NCBI RefSeq assembly: GCF_008642295.1
Contig: NZ_CP029190.1
Span: 682,001-746,000, forward strand
Source of the DNA: Streptomyces venezuelae
GTDB lineage: Bacteria; Actinomycetota; Actinomycetes; Streptomycetales; Streptomycetaceae
DNA: 64,000 nt
Reading direction: 5' to 3'
Positions 53,128-61,957 of this stretch are shown piece after piece; positions within the stretch are counted from its first letter, which is position 1; each line of letters starts with the position of its first letter. The notes below the pieces were generated by a model. The model worked only from the letters and a program-made list of their open reading frames with translations, was not told where the DNA came from and made no database searches. A program made the position numbers and the translations under genes.

Positions 53128-55314
53128 TCAGTGGACCCGGCGGTCTTCCAGAGGGGCTGCCCGCAGGATGTCGTCGCCGACGCGGGGCAGGTGCGGAGTG
53201 TGGTTGACCAGCCGGGCGGAGTTGGCGACCACTGCGATGCTGCTGGTGTTGTGCAGCAGGGCGGCGAGAACCGGGTTCATCGAGCCGCCGGCGCCGGCCA
53301 CCAGGCCGAGCAGGTTGACGCCGATGGCGAGTCCGTAGTTCTGCCGTACGACGCGCAGCGTGTGGCGGCTGAGTTCGACAACGGCTGCGACCTGGCGGAG
53401 GTCGTTGCCCGCGAGCGCGATGTCGGCGGTTTCCAGGGCGACGTGGGAGGAGTGTTCGCCCATGGTGATGCCGACGTCGGCCAGAGCGAGGGCGGGCGCG
53501 TCGTTGGTGCCGTCCCCGACCATGGCGACCGTGTGTCCCTCCGCCTGGAGGTCGCGGATCAGCTGGAGCTTGGCCTCCGGGAGTGCGTGTGCGTGCACCT
53601 CGGTGATGCCGAGGGTTTCGGCGACGACCTGTGCGGTCTCCGGTGCGTCGCCCGTGAGCAGGATCAGGCGGTCCACGCCGAGTTCGCGGAGCTGCTGGAT
53701 GACGGTCTCGGCACCGGCGCGTACGGCGTCGGAGACGCCGAGCATGCCGATCAGGTCGGCGTCGTGGGCGATGCAGATGACCGTCTCGCCACCGCCCCGC
53801 AGGCGGTCGGTCCAGCCCCGCGCCCGGTCGGTCAGTGCGATGCCGTGCCGGCGCAACAGGGCGGGGCTGCCGACGAGGAGGCGGGTACCGTCGAGTTCGG
53901 CGCGCATGCCCATGCCCAGGACGACCTCGCACGCCTGGTGGATGGGGACGTGCAGGTGCTGTTCCTCGGTCCGGGCGACGATGGCCTGGGCGAGGGGGTG
54001 GCGGGCGTGCAGCTCGCCGGAGGCTGCCAGGCCGAGGACCTCGTCCGCGGTGAACTGCTCGCTGAGGGTGACCACACTGGTGACCAGCGGCTTGCCGAAG
54101 GTGAGGGTGCCCGTCTTGTCGAAGACCACGGCGGTGACCCTGCCGATGCCTTCGAGGTGGGTGCCGCCCTTGATGAGGGTCCCGCGGCGCGCGCCGTTGC
54201 CGATGGCGGCGCTGATGGCCGTGGGTGTGGCGAGTCCGGCGGCGCAGGGACAGGCGACCAGCAGCATGGTCATCGCCCGGCGGGCGTCGCGGGTGACGAC
54301 GTAGGTCAGCGCCGCCAGCGCGAAGGAGACGGGCACGAAGCGCCGGGTGAAGCGTGTGGCCACCGTCTGGATCGGGGCGCGGTCGGACTGCGCTTCCTCG
54401 ACCCGGCTGATGATCCGCCCGACCGTGGTGTCCCTTCCGACGGAACCGGCGCGGACGGTGAGCGACCCGGAGGTGACGATGGTGCCGGCGTACACGTGTA
54501 CGCCTTCGCGGGCGTATACGGGCAGTGCCTCGCCGGTGACGGCCGCCTGGTCGACCAGGGCCTCGCCGGAGAGTACGTGTCCGTCGACGGGAATGCGGTG
54601 GTGCTCGTACACCGCGACGACATCGCCGGCTTCCAGCTCGTCCAGCGCCACCTCGACCTCGACGTCGTCGCGTACGAGCCACACCCGTTCTTCGCCGATG
54701 GTGAGCAGGTCCTCGATGGCCCGGCGGGTCCGGCGCAGGGTGAGGGTCTGGAGGAACTCGCCGATGTTCAGCAGCCACAGCACGGTCAGAGCGACCACGT
54801 TCTCGCGCAGCACCAGTGAGATGACGGTGGCGGCGGTGACCAGGGTGTCCGTGCCAGGGCTGCTGCGTCCGCGCAGCGTGCGCAAGGCACCCCGGAAGAA
54901 GGGAAGCCCTGTGAAGACCGTGATCACGCCAAGGAATCCGGAGGAGCCGAGGGTGATCGGTGGCCGGGCGAGCAGGCGGCGCACGGCCACGAGCGCCAGG
55001 ACGGCTCCGCCGACCACCAGCCGAGCGACTTCCCCGGTGGAGGAGTCGGGCAGTGACCGGGAAGGCTTGGCTGCCACCAGGGAGGGGGGCGGCGCCTCCT
55101 CGAGGGCTGCGACCAGTGTGTCCACGTCGAGCTGGTCCGGGGACACCCAGATCACGACGCTCCCGGTGCGCGGGAAGATCCGCAGCGCCCGGAAGCCGGC
55201 CATGCCGCTCAGGCGGTCGTCCACGAGTCCGGCACAGCCGGGCCGGTCGCGCAGCCACGGGACGGTCAGCCGGGCACGTCCCGAGGCCACGGAGCGCACG
55301 ATCACGGTCTGCAT
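53128..55314 (-). CDS. P1B-type metal-transporting ATPase (CtpC-like)
   Basis: 728 residues from the ATG at 55314. Metal-site CPCAAG in VACPCAAGLATPTAI, phosphorylation motif FDKTGTLTFGKP, TGEALP, and hinge MVGDGTNDAPALALAD. The sixth-helix CPC and lack of a CxxC domain at the N-terminus fit the Mycobacterium CtpC group, reported to move Mn or Zn. The DUF1490 gene is 2 bases upstream, an arrangement I know from the CtpC locus. An exporter inside a zinc-starvation island is surprising. Confidence 0.9.
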   Translation of the reverse strand: MQTVIVRSVASGRARLTVPWLRDRPGCAGLVDDRLSGMAGFRALRIFPRTGSVVIWVSPDQLDVDTLVAALEEAPPPSLVAAKPSRSLPDSSTGEVARLVVGGAVLALVAVRRLLARPPITLGSSGFLGVITVFTGLPFFRGALRTLRGRSSPGTDTLVTAATVISLVLRENVVALTVLWLLNIGEFLQTLTLRRTRRAIEDLLTIGEERVWLVRDDVEVEVALDELEAGDVVAVYEHHRIPVDGHVLSGEALVDQAAVTGEALPVYAREGVHVYAGTIVTSGSLTVRAGSVGRDTTVGRIISRVEEAQSDRAPIQTVATRFTRRFVPVSFALAALTYVVTRDARRAMTMLLVACPCAAGLATPTAISAAIGNGARRGTLIKGGTHLEGIGRVTAVVFDKTGTLTFGKPLVTSVVTLSEQFTADEVLGLAASGELHARHPLAQAIVARTEEQHLHVPIHQACEVVLGMGMRAELDGTRLLVGSPALLRRHGIALTDRARGWTDRLRGGGETVICIAHDADLIGMLGVSDAVRAGAETVIQQLRELGVDRLILLTGDAPETAQVVAETLGITEVHAHALPEAKLQLIRDLQAEGHTVAMVGDGTNDAPALALADVGITMGEHSSHVALETADIALAGNDLRQVAAVVELSRHTLRVVRQNYGLAIGVNLLGLVAGAGGSMNPVLAALLHNTSSIAVVANSARLVNHTPHLPRVGDDILRAAPLEDRRVH

Positions 55315-55316
55315 GG

Positions 55317-55616
55317 TCAGTGCTCGTGGCCGTGGTCGGCGCTGTCGACCTTGACAGCGGAGGGCGGTGGCGCCTCCTCGCCGAGCGAGGTGCGGGCCTC
55401 GGCCAGTACATCGCCGGCCTTGAGCCTGGCTTCCTCCGCGGCTTCGGCCAGCCACCGGCTCGCGACGATGCCACCGGCGACGCCCTGGACGAGTGCCTTG
55501 CGCGCAGCCGGTGCGGCGACCGGAAGGTTCTTGACGATCAGGGCGCCCACAACGCCGGACACGGCGTAGTGCGCCACCTTGCCGATGGTGGCACCAATGA
55601 TGGTGAGGGGGTGCAC
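55317..55616 (-). CDS. DUF1490 protein, partner of the P-type ATPase
   Basis: 99 residues from the GTG at 55616, after GGAAGGAG. A glycine/alanine-rich hydrophobic start (IIGATIGKVAHYAVSGVVGA) and a His-rich end (HGHEH) fit the DUF1490 family found upstream of ctpC in mycobacteria, where it is thought to act as a membrane chaperone or regulator of the pump. The end is 2 bases from the ATPase start. Confidence 0.8.
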   Translation of the reverse strand: MHPLTIIGATIGKVAHYAVSGVVGALIVKNLPVAAPAARKALVQGVAGGIVASRWLAEAAEEARLKAGDVLAEARTSLGEEAPPPSAVKVDSADHGHEH

Positions 55617-55715
55617 GGGCAGCTCCTTCCGTCCGCGCCGGCCGGGCGCAACGGTGCCTCGCCTCCAGTGTCGCGCCGGGCGGTGATGTGGTCGACCGCA
55701 GGTCGGCGGGCCCGC

Positions 55716-56172
55716 TCAGATACCTGCCGCGGGCCGTGCACGGGCTGGTACAACGGTCCCGGTCTCCCTGGCGACGCGCCGGGAAGCGGCCAGTCGGCAA
55801 CCGAGGTAGATCAGGAACGAGAGGGTGGTGACGTAGGGGCTGATGGGGACGGTGCCGCCGAGCGTGAGCAGGATCCCGCCCTCCATGGACACGAGGGCGA
55901 AAACGACGCTCAGCACCGGCAGCAGCACGGGGGACGCCGTGATCCGGGCAGCTGCCGCCGCTGGCGTGACGAGAAGGGACAGGACCAGCAGGGCGCCGAC
56001 GATCTGTACGCAGAGGGCGACGGCCAGCCCGAGGACGAGCATGAAGGACAGGGACAGCGCGCGGACGGGCACCCCTCTGGCTTCGGCTGCCTCCGGGTCG
56101 GCACTCGCAAAGGCCAGCGGCCTCCAGAGCACCGCGAGGGCGATGAGCACCACTCCGGCCAGCAGCGCGCAC
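55716..56172 (-). pseudogene. Truncated ZnuB-like zinc ABC permease
   Basis: About 150 residues match the second half of a ZnuB/AztB-type permease: LAGVVLIALAVLWRPLAFAS, DPEAAEARGVPVRALSLSF, VQIVGALLVLSLLVTPAAAA, and a final helix. Full permeases are about 280-300 residues, so the first four to five helices are missing. The frame continues upstream to 56828 with low-complexity sequence that does not look like a protein. The ABC ATPase and binding-protein genes that normally accompany znuB are also absent. Confidence 0.6.
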
Positions 56173-56771
56173 ACACGATGCTCCGCGCCCGGGACCTCGT
56201 CCGCTTCGGCGTGGACGGGGACCGCTGGGGGCTCCCCCTCACGCGCGGTGCGATCCGCCGACGCGTGGTCCCCGTCACCACGACCGAGGAAACGATGACC
56301 GCGCTCGGAGCACGAGCAGGTGCCAACCGCATACCGTCCTCCCTGCAAGGGGAAACCGAAACGGTAATCAGTTGAATTATCGCCCTCCGGCGGCGAGCCC
56401 TCTGGGCGGGTGGCACCCTTGGCCATCAGTTGAAAACGATTACCATGGCGACTTAGAGTGGGGGCGCTGCGTGCGACGACCGGCCGGCGCCAAGGGGGGC
56501 TCCAACGGGCGTCGCACGTAGCTCGGTTGATGTCCGACTCGACCGCGGCGGCCCCAGCGGCCCACTCCGGAGGCCGCTGCCCCGGCAAGCACGGCGGCAG
56601 CCGGGCCGCACCCTGACCGCAGCGCCCCAGCGGCCGTCCGTTCACGGTCGGGGCACTGCTCGGGCCGGCGCCGGACCCCTCCCCCGGCGTCGGCCTGCAC
56701 CCCGCCCCACCTCGACTGCACCGCCGCCCCTGCGGTCCAAGCACCCGTCGGCCGTGGCATCGAAGCTCTAA
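56173..56771. other. Gene-free region between ZnuB remnant and L32 gene
   Basis: About 600 bases. Holds a Zur-like box at 56431-56445 and a weaker one at 56362-56376, and then about 300 GC-rich bases with no gene I can support. A promoter reading right from the 56431 box ends in nothing recognisable, so a ribosomal-protein or zinc-uptake gene may have been lost here. Confidence 0.45.
56431..56445 (+). promoter_or_regulatory. Zur-like box upstream of the ZnuB remnant
   Basis: TGAAAACGATTACCA, one base different from the pattern TGAAAATGATTACCA. It overlaps a possible rightward promoter (TTGAAA, 18 bases, TAGAGT at 56454-56459). It probably once controlled znu genes, or a lost gene to the right. 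Confidence 0.55.
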
Positions 56772-56800
56772 TTGAAAATGGATGCCATTACCAATAGGGT
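56772..56800 (+). promoter_or_regulatory. Zur-like box over the L32/CobW promoter
   Basis: TTGAAA (56772-56777), 17 bases, TAGGGT (56795-56800), 40 bases before the L32 start. The box TGAAAATGGATGCCA (56773-56787) covers minus-35 and spacer, with three differences from the shared pattern. Its placement is the same as at 53016. Confidence 0.5.
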
Positions 56801-56840
56801 GTCGCGGGTACCGCACACCTCGACGCATTCAGGAGTTCCC

Positions 56841-57011
56841 ATGGCCGTCCCCAAGCGGAAGATGTCCCGGAGCAATACCCGTCACCGCCGCGCCCAGTGG
56901 AAGGCCACCACCCCGCAGCTGGTGCCGATCACGGTCGACGGCTCCGTCTACCAGGTACCGCAGCGCCTTGTGAAGGCGTACGAGCGCGGCCTGCTCCGCC
57001 CCGAAGGCTGA
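56841..57011 (+). CDS. rpmF: Ribosomal protein L32, zinc-independent (C-) form
   Basis: 56 residues from the ATG at 56841, after AGGAG. The start [20 protein letters not shown] is diagnostic for L32. There is no cysteine at all, so it lacks the zinc-ribbon of the C+ form. C- paralogues replace zinc-binding ones when zinc is scarce, freeing the metal, and are usually controlled by Zur. It is joined to the CobW gene by 4 bases. Confidence 0.93.
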   Translation: MAVPKRKMSRSNTRHRRAQWKATTPQLVPITVDGSVYQVPQRLVKAYERGLLRPEG

Positions 57012-57015
57012 TCCC

Positions 57016-58197
57016 GTGGCCCCGTTCGACCGCCTTCCGGTGACGGTTCTGTCCGGTTTCCTCGGCGCGGGAAAGACCACCCTGCTCAACCACGTGCTCA
57101 GCAACCGCGAGGGCCTCCGGGTCGCGGTGATCGTGAACGACATGAGCGAGGTCAACATCGACGCCGCGCTCGTGCGCGGTGGCGAGGCGGCGCTCTCGCG
57201 CACCGAGGAGCGGCTGGTCGAGATGACCAACGGCTGCATCTGCTGCACCCTGCGCGACGACCTGCTGGAGGAGGTCGACCGGCTCGCCCGCGAAGGCCGC
57301 TTCGACTACCTGCTCATCGAGTCCAGCGGCATCTCCGAGCCCATGCCGGTCGCCGCCACCTTCTCCTTCCCCCGGGACGACGGCGCCACCCTCGGCGACC
57401 TGGCCCGACTCGACACCATGGTCACCGTCGTCGACGCCTCGGACTTCCTGCGGGAACTCGCCGGCGGGGACGAACTCGCAGCACGCGGCCTCGACCAGTA
57501 CGAGGACGACGAGCGGACCGTCAGCGATCTCCTCATGGACCAGGTCGAATTCGCGGACGTCATCGTCCTCAACAAGCTCGACCTGGTCGGGCCGGGCGAC
57601 GCCGCACGGCTGCGCGCCACCCTCGCCCGGCTCAATCCCGAGGCCCGGATCGTGCCCGCCGTACGCGGCCACGTCGCACTCGAACAGGTCCTGGGCACCG
57701 GACTGTTCGACGTGGAGCGCGCCCAGCAGGCCCCCGGCTGGGTCAAGGAGCTCAACGGGGACCACGTCCCCGAAACCGAGGAGTACGGCATCTCCTCACT
57801 GGTGTTCCGCGCCGATGCGGCCTTCCACCCCGGCAGGCTCTGGACGTTCGTCACCAAGGGCCTCGACAGCGGCACCTTCGGCAGGATCCTGCGCTCCAAG
57901 GGGTTCTTCTGGCTCGCCAGCCGCCCCCGGGTGACCGGCCTGTGGTCCCAGGCCGGCGCGGTGGCCCGCTTCGAGCCCTCGGGAGCCCGTGGCACGGACA
58001 CCACCCAGGGCCAGGAACTGGTCTTCATCGGCATCGGGCTGCGCACCGAGGCGCTCCGGGCGGCGCTCGAGGCCTGCCTGCTCACGCCTGACGAGCCCGT
58101 CCCGGCCGAGGACGATTTCCCGGCATGGGAGACGTACGGCATCGACGACGCCTGCGAGCACGAGCCCGCCGCCACACCTGTGACGGCGGCGGCCTGA
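57016..58197 (+). CDS. CobW/ZNG1-family GTP-dependent zinc chaperone
   Basis: 393 residues from the GTG at 57016. Walker [16 protein letters not shown], the metal-binding [23 protein letters not shown] and NKLDLVG identify the GTPase domain. A CobW C-terminal domain follows, with [18 protein letters not shown]. Such proteins deliver zinc to essential enzymes when zinc is low. Coupled to C- L32 behind a Zur-like promoter, the zinc role is the natural one. A strong terminator follows. Confidence 0.92.
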   Translation: MAPFDRLPVTVLSGFLGAGKTTLLNHVLSNREGLRVAVIVNDMSEVNIDAALVRGGEAALSRTEERLVEMTNGCICCTLRDDLLEEVDRLAREGRFDYLLIESSGISEPMPVAATFSFPRDDGATLGDLARLDTMVTVVDASDFLRELAGGDELAARGLDQYEDDERTVSDLLMDQVEFADVIVLNKLDLVGPGDAARLRATLARLNPEARIVPAVRGHVALEQVLGTGLFDVERAQQAPGWVKELNGDHVPETEEYGISSLVFRADAAFHPGRLWTFVTKGLDSGTFGRILRSKGFFWLASRPRVTGLWSQAGAVARFEPSGARGTDTTQGQELVFIGIGLRTEALRAALEACLLTPDEPVPAEDDFPAWETYGIDDACEHEPAATPVTAAA

Positions 58198-58201
58198 GAC
58201 T

Positions 58202-58242
58202 CGGGCTGGGCGGTGGTCGCAGCCACGGCACCGCCCAGCCCG
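58202..58242 (+). terminator. Hairpin terminator after the L32-CobW operon
   Basis: Perfect 14-base inverted repeat (58202-58215 and 58229-58242) with a 13-base loop, 5 bases after the stop. Confidence 0.85.
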
Positions 58243-58306
58243 GCCCGCCTCCGGACCGGATTCCCGCCTCTGCCACGGTCGCGGGGATCGGCAGCTCCGG
58301 GCGTTG

Positions 58307-58972
58307 TCACACCTGGCCTGTCGGACGCAGCTCGCGTTCGAGGGCGGACAGGGCGAAGGCGTGCGGGGAGGCGTGCTGCCAGCGTGAGCGGCCGAGCATC
58401 ACGTCCTCGGAGAGCCCGCTGAGCATGGCCACGGCGCGGATGGTGAACTCGGGAAGGTCCACCTCGGCGAATTGTCCCGAATCCCGGCCCTCGCACAGGA
58501 TGGCTTCCAGGCGCTCGTCCCAGCCGTCCAGCAACTCGGTCAGGACACGTCGGCCTGCTTCGTCCTGGCGCTGGGCCAGTACCTGCGTCCACAGCGCGTA
58601 GCGCTCGTCGCCCTGGTGGCGGGGCAGGTAGAAGCGGACGAACAGGTCCAGCTTCTCTGCAGGGGACGCGGCCTGGTCGGCGGCCTGCTGGAAGCGGGCC
58701 CAGAGGTCCGCCTGGCTCCATGCGAGGACTTCGAGCAGGAGCCGGTCCTTCTTGCCGAAGTGGTAGAGGATGTGCCCGGTGCTCATGCCGGCCCGCGCGG
58801 CAATGTCCGACATCCGCAGGGCCGCCGTGCCCTTCTCGGCTATGACGGCGATGGCGGCCCGCATGGCACGCCCGCGCGCCTCGTCCCCGCTGGGCTGACG
58901 CTTCCTGTCGACCGGGGCCCGGGTCGCGGACCGGGAGGCCGCGCCGGGCCCGGCAGTTTCTGACGTCGGCAT
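58307..58972 (-). CDS. TetR-family regulator
   Basis: 221 residues. The HTH (KGTAALRMSDIAARAGMSTG, HILYHFGKKDRLLLEVLAWS) and a C-terminal effector domain of TetR_C type are clear. It is divergent from the amidase at 59132, with several TCTAG repeats between them, so it probably represses both. Confidence 0.88.
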   Translation of the reverse strand: MPTSETAGPGAASRSATRAPVDRKRQPSGDEARGRAMRAAIAVIAEKGTAALRMSDIAARAGMSTGHILYHFGKKDRLLLEVLAWSQADLWARFQQAADQAASPAEKLDLFVRFYLPRHQGDERYALWTQVLAQRQDEAGRRVLTELLDGWDERLEAILCEGRDSGQFAEVDLPEFTIRAVAMLSGLSEDVMLGRSRWQHASPHAFALSALERELRPTGQV

Positions 58973-59010
58973 GAGCTCTCTTTCGGTTCCGGAGATCCAG
59001 GCCCCAAGTC

Positions 59011-59058
59011 TAGGTTCCTAAAATCTAGATTTTCAATCTAGACTGAATATCTAGTCAG
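59011..59058. promoter_or_regulatory. TCTAGA-rich operator region between TetR and amidase genes
   Basis: An AT-rich patch in a GC-rich setting. It has a perfect 14-base palindrome AAAATCTAGATTTT (59020-59033), and further TCTAG copies at 59037-59041 and 59050-59054. A likely binding region for the adjacent TetR protein. Confidence 0.6.
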
Positions 59059-59131
59059 AGCGAGGGACCGGTCGGCTGTGCGTGGCCGCCCCGGCCGCCC
59101 TGTCCTACTCATCCACCCGGGAGACACCCTC

Positions 59132-60871
59132 ATGACGCGCGGATTCGATGTCGTGGAGACCTGTATCGCCGACTTGCGCACAGCGCTGGAGAAGGGCGAG
59201 ACAACCGCGGTCGGGCTGCTCGACGCCTACCTGGCGCGGATCGAGGCGTACGACGGGCCCGGCACGGACACCGCTCTGAACGCGATGGTCGTGATGAACC
59301 CGCGGGCCCGCGCGGAAGCGGAGGCCTCCGACGCGCGCCGCGCACGCGGCGAGACGCTCGGCCCCCTGGACGGCATCCCGTACACCGCGAAGGACAGCTA
59401 CCTCGCCGAGGGGCTGACGGCCGCGTCCGGCTCCCCCGCCTTCGAGCACCTCGTCGCCCAGCGCGACGCCTTCGCCATCGAGCGGCTGCGCGCGGGCGGG
59501 GCCGTCCTCATCGGCCTGACCAACATGCCGCCGATGGCGAACGGCGGCATGCAGCGCGGCGTGTACGGCCGCGCGGAGAGCCCGTACAGCGCCGACTGGC
59601 TCACCAGCGCCTACGGCTCCGGCTCCTCCAACGGTTCGGGCACGGCGACGGCGGCGTCCTTCGGCGCGTTCGGCCTCGGCGAGGAGACCTGGTCCTCGGG
59701 CCGGGCCCCCGCATCGAACAATGCGCTGTGCGCCTACACGCCCAGCCGCGGCGTGATCTCGGTCCGCGGCAACTGGCCGCTGGTGCCGACCATGGACGTC
59801 GTGGTGCCGCACACCCGCACCATGGCCGACCTGCTCGAACTGCTCGACGTCGTCGTCGCCGACGACCCGAACCCGCGCGGGGACCTGTGGCGCGCGCAGC
59901 CCTGGGTGGCGCTGCCCTCCGCCTCGCAGGTACGGCCCGCCTCCTACCCCGCTCTCGCCCCCGCCGACGCGCCGGCCGCGGCCGAGGTGCTGGCCGGCCG
60001 GCGCGTCGGCGTGCCCCGGATGTACATCAACGCCGACCCCGATGCCGGAACGAACCCCGACGGGGGCATCGGCGGCCAGACCGGGCAGCGCATCGACACG
60101 CGCCCCTCGGTGATCGCCCTGTGGGAAGCCGCCCGCCGGGATCTGGAGGCGGCCGGCGCCGAGGTGGTCGAGGTCGACTTCCCCGCGGTGACCAACTACG
60201 AGTCCGACCGCCCCGGAGCGCCCTCGCTGCTCACCCGTGGACTGGTCAGCCGCGAGTACCTCACCTTCGAGATCGAAGACCTGTCCGCCTGGGCCTGGGA
60301 CGACTTCCTCCGCGCCAACGGCGACCCGGAGCTGTCCACGCTGGCCGAGGTGGACGGCACCCTCATCTGGCCCAAGCAGGAGGGCGAGCTGCCCGACCGC
60401 TACGACGGCTTCGACGACACGATCGGCGACTACCCGCGTTTCGTGCGCGAGCGCCCGTATGCCTCCCTCACCGACATGCCGCACCTCGAGCAGGGGCTGC
60501 GCGGTCTGGAGGAGACGCGCCGGGTGGACCTCGAGCAGTGGATGGACGGCCTGGGCCTGGACGCGGTGGTCTTCCCCGCGGTCGCCGACGTGGGCCCCGC
60601 GGACATGGACGTGTCCGTGGAGTCCGCCGACCTCGGCTGGCGCAACGGCGTCTGGGTCGCCAACGGCAACCTGGTCCCCCGCCACCTCGGCATCCCGACC
60701 GTGACCGTGCCCATGGGAACCATGGCCGACACCGGCATGCCCGTCGGGCTGACCTTCGCAGGCCGTGCCTACGACGACAACGCCCTGCTGGCCCTCGCCG
60801 CAGCCTTCGAGAAGACCGGCAGCCGGCGCACGGTGCCGCCGCGTACGCCGCGCCTGCCGGCTTCGCAGTGA
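59132..60871 (+). CDS. Amidase-signature family hydrolase
   Basis: 579 residues from the ATG at 59132. The catalytic lysine is K87 in YTAKDSYL. The Gly/Ser loop is YGSGSSNGSGTATAA, and the nucleophile by alignment is S189 in EETWSSGRAPAS, where the usual GGS reads WSS. Members hydrolyse amides to acids and ammonia. The change near the nucleophile may alter the substrate. Divergent from the TetR gene and followed by a terminator. Confidence 0.85.
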   Translation: MTRGFDVVETCIADLRTALEKGETTAVGLLDAYLARIEAYDGPGTDTALNAMVVMNPRARAEAEASDARRARGETLGPLDGIPYTAKDSYLAEGLTAASGSPAFEHLVAQRDAFAIERLRAGGAVLIGLTNMPPMANGGMQRGVYGRAESPYSADWLTSAYGSGSSNGSGTATAASFGAFGLGEETWSSGRAPASNNALCAYTPSRGVISVRGNWPLVPTMDVVVPHTRTMADLLELLDVVVADDPNPRGDLWRAQPWVALPSASQVRPASYPALAPADAPAAAEVLAGRRVGVPRMYINADPDAGTNPDGGIGGQTGQRIDTRPSVIALWEAARRDLEAAGAEVVEVDFPAVTNYESDRPGAPSLLTRGLVSREYLTFEIEDLSAWAWDDFLRANGDPELSTLAEVDGTLIWPKQEGELPDRYDGFDDTIGDYPRFVRERPYASLTDMPHLEQGLRGLEETRRVDLEQWMDGLGLDAVVFPAVADVGPADMDVSVESADLGWRNGVWVANGNLVPRHLGIPTVTVPMGTMADTGMPVGLTFAGRAYDDNALLALAAAFEKTGSRRTVPPRTPRLPASQ

Positions 60872-60892
60872 CCGAAGGCCGGCCCGCAGCGG

Positions 60893-60922
60893 GGAGGGCG
60901 TGACCATCCGGTCACGCCCTCC
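60893..60922. terminator. Bidirectional hairpin terminator
   Basis: Perfect 13-base inverted repeat (60893-60905 and 60910-60922), 4-base loop, between the convergent amidase and prpC remnant. Confidence 0.85.
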
Positions 60923-60989
60923 GGGCGAGGGGCGGCTGTGCGGGCCGGGTGCAGGGGGCCGGCGCTCACACGACGACTCGGCTCTCTCG

Positions 60990-61939
60990 TCACGGCAGGG
61001 AGCGCTGTTGGCGGCCGTTGTAGGCGCCGAGGGGGCGGATCAGGGCGTTGTGTTCGAGCTGTTCGGTGATGTGGGCGGTCCAGCCGGTGATGCGGCTCAT
61101 CACGAAGATGGGTGTGAACGTGGGGATGTCGAAGCCCATGAGCTGGTAGGCGAGACCGGCGGGGTAGTCGAGGTTCGGGTGGATGCCCTTGCGGCTGATC
61201 ATGGCGTGGCGCAGGGCGGCGTGCAGGGTGGCGAGCCGGGTGACGTCCGGGTCCGCGGCGCGGGCGACGAGGCGGTCGGTGGCCTCCTGCATGATCGGGA
61301 CGCGGGAGTCGCCGTTCTTGTAGACGCGGTGCCCGAAGCCCATGATCTTGCGCTTGGAGGCCAGGGCCTCCTCCAGCCACTCCCCGGCCCGGTCCGGGTC
61401 GCCGATCTCGTTCAGCATGTGCATCACGGCCTCGTTGGCGCCGCCGTGGAGCGGAAGTTCTCGGCGTAGCCGAGTGACGGGTCGGGCTGGACGGGGGCGA
61501 GTCCGTGCCGGCGGCGGTGGTCGGCGGCGACGACGACCGGGAGTTTCGCGAGCAGGGAAAGGGACTTGGCCCGGTTGGCGGCGGTGCTGCCGTCGTCCTC
61601 GGTGGGGTCCTCGGAGCCGAAGAAGCTGACGGCGGTGCGCAGTACGTCCATCGGGTGGCAGGTCTCGGGCAGCCGCGCCAGGACCTCGGTGGTGGTGCGG
61701 TCCAGGGGACGCAGGGCCCTTTCCTGTGCCCGGAACTCGCGCAGCCGGTCCGCGTCGGGCAGTTCTCCGTGCCACAGGAGGTGCGCGACTTCCTCGAAGG
61801 TGCAGCGGGCAGCCAGGTCCTGGACGGGGTAGCCGCGGTAGATGAGGGAGTTGGTCTCCGCGATGACGGTGGAGATGGCGGTGGTGTCGACGACGACACC
61901 GGAGAGACCTCGGTGGATCTCGGGTGCGGTGGCGGTCAT
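60990..61939 (-). pseudogene. prpC: 2-methylcitrate synthase (prpC) with internal deletion
   Basis: Two halves in different frames. The first (start 61939) reads VVDTTAISTVIAETNSLIYR through PDPSLGYAENF. Right after it, at about 61453, the second frame begins with PLHGGANEAVMHMLNEIGDP and continues through KIMGFGHRVYKNGDSRVPIM to a normal end at 60990. Intact enzymes have about 55 more residues between these points, including one catalytic His region. The gene cannot give a full protein. Next to prpB and prpD, it would have made methylcitrate from propionyl-CoA and oxaloacetate. Confidence 0.82.
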
Positions 61940-61957
61940 GGTGGCCTCCGGTGCGGG

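Noticed and set aside
51755..55474. Minus-strand open frame of 1239 codons
   Set aside because: Overlaps the P-type ATPase and decarboxylase genes in a shifted frame and reads as Arg/Pro-rich sequence with no domain.
56440..56760. Gene between ZnuB remnant and L32
   Set aside because: All frames are short or Arg/Pro-rich and none resembles a ribosomal or zinc protein.
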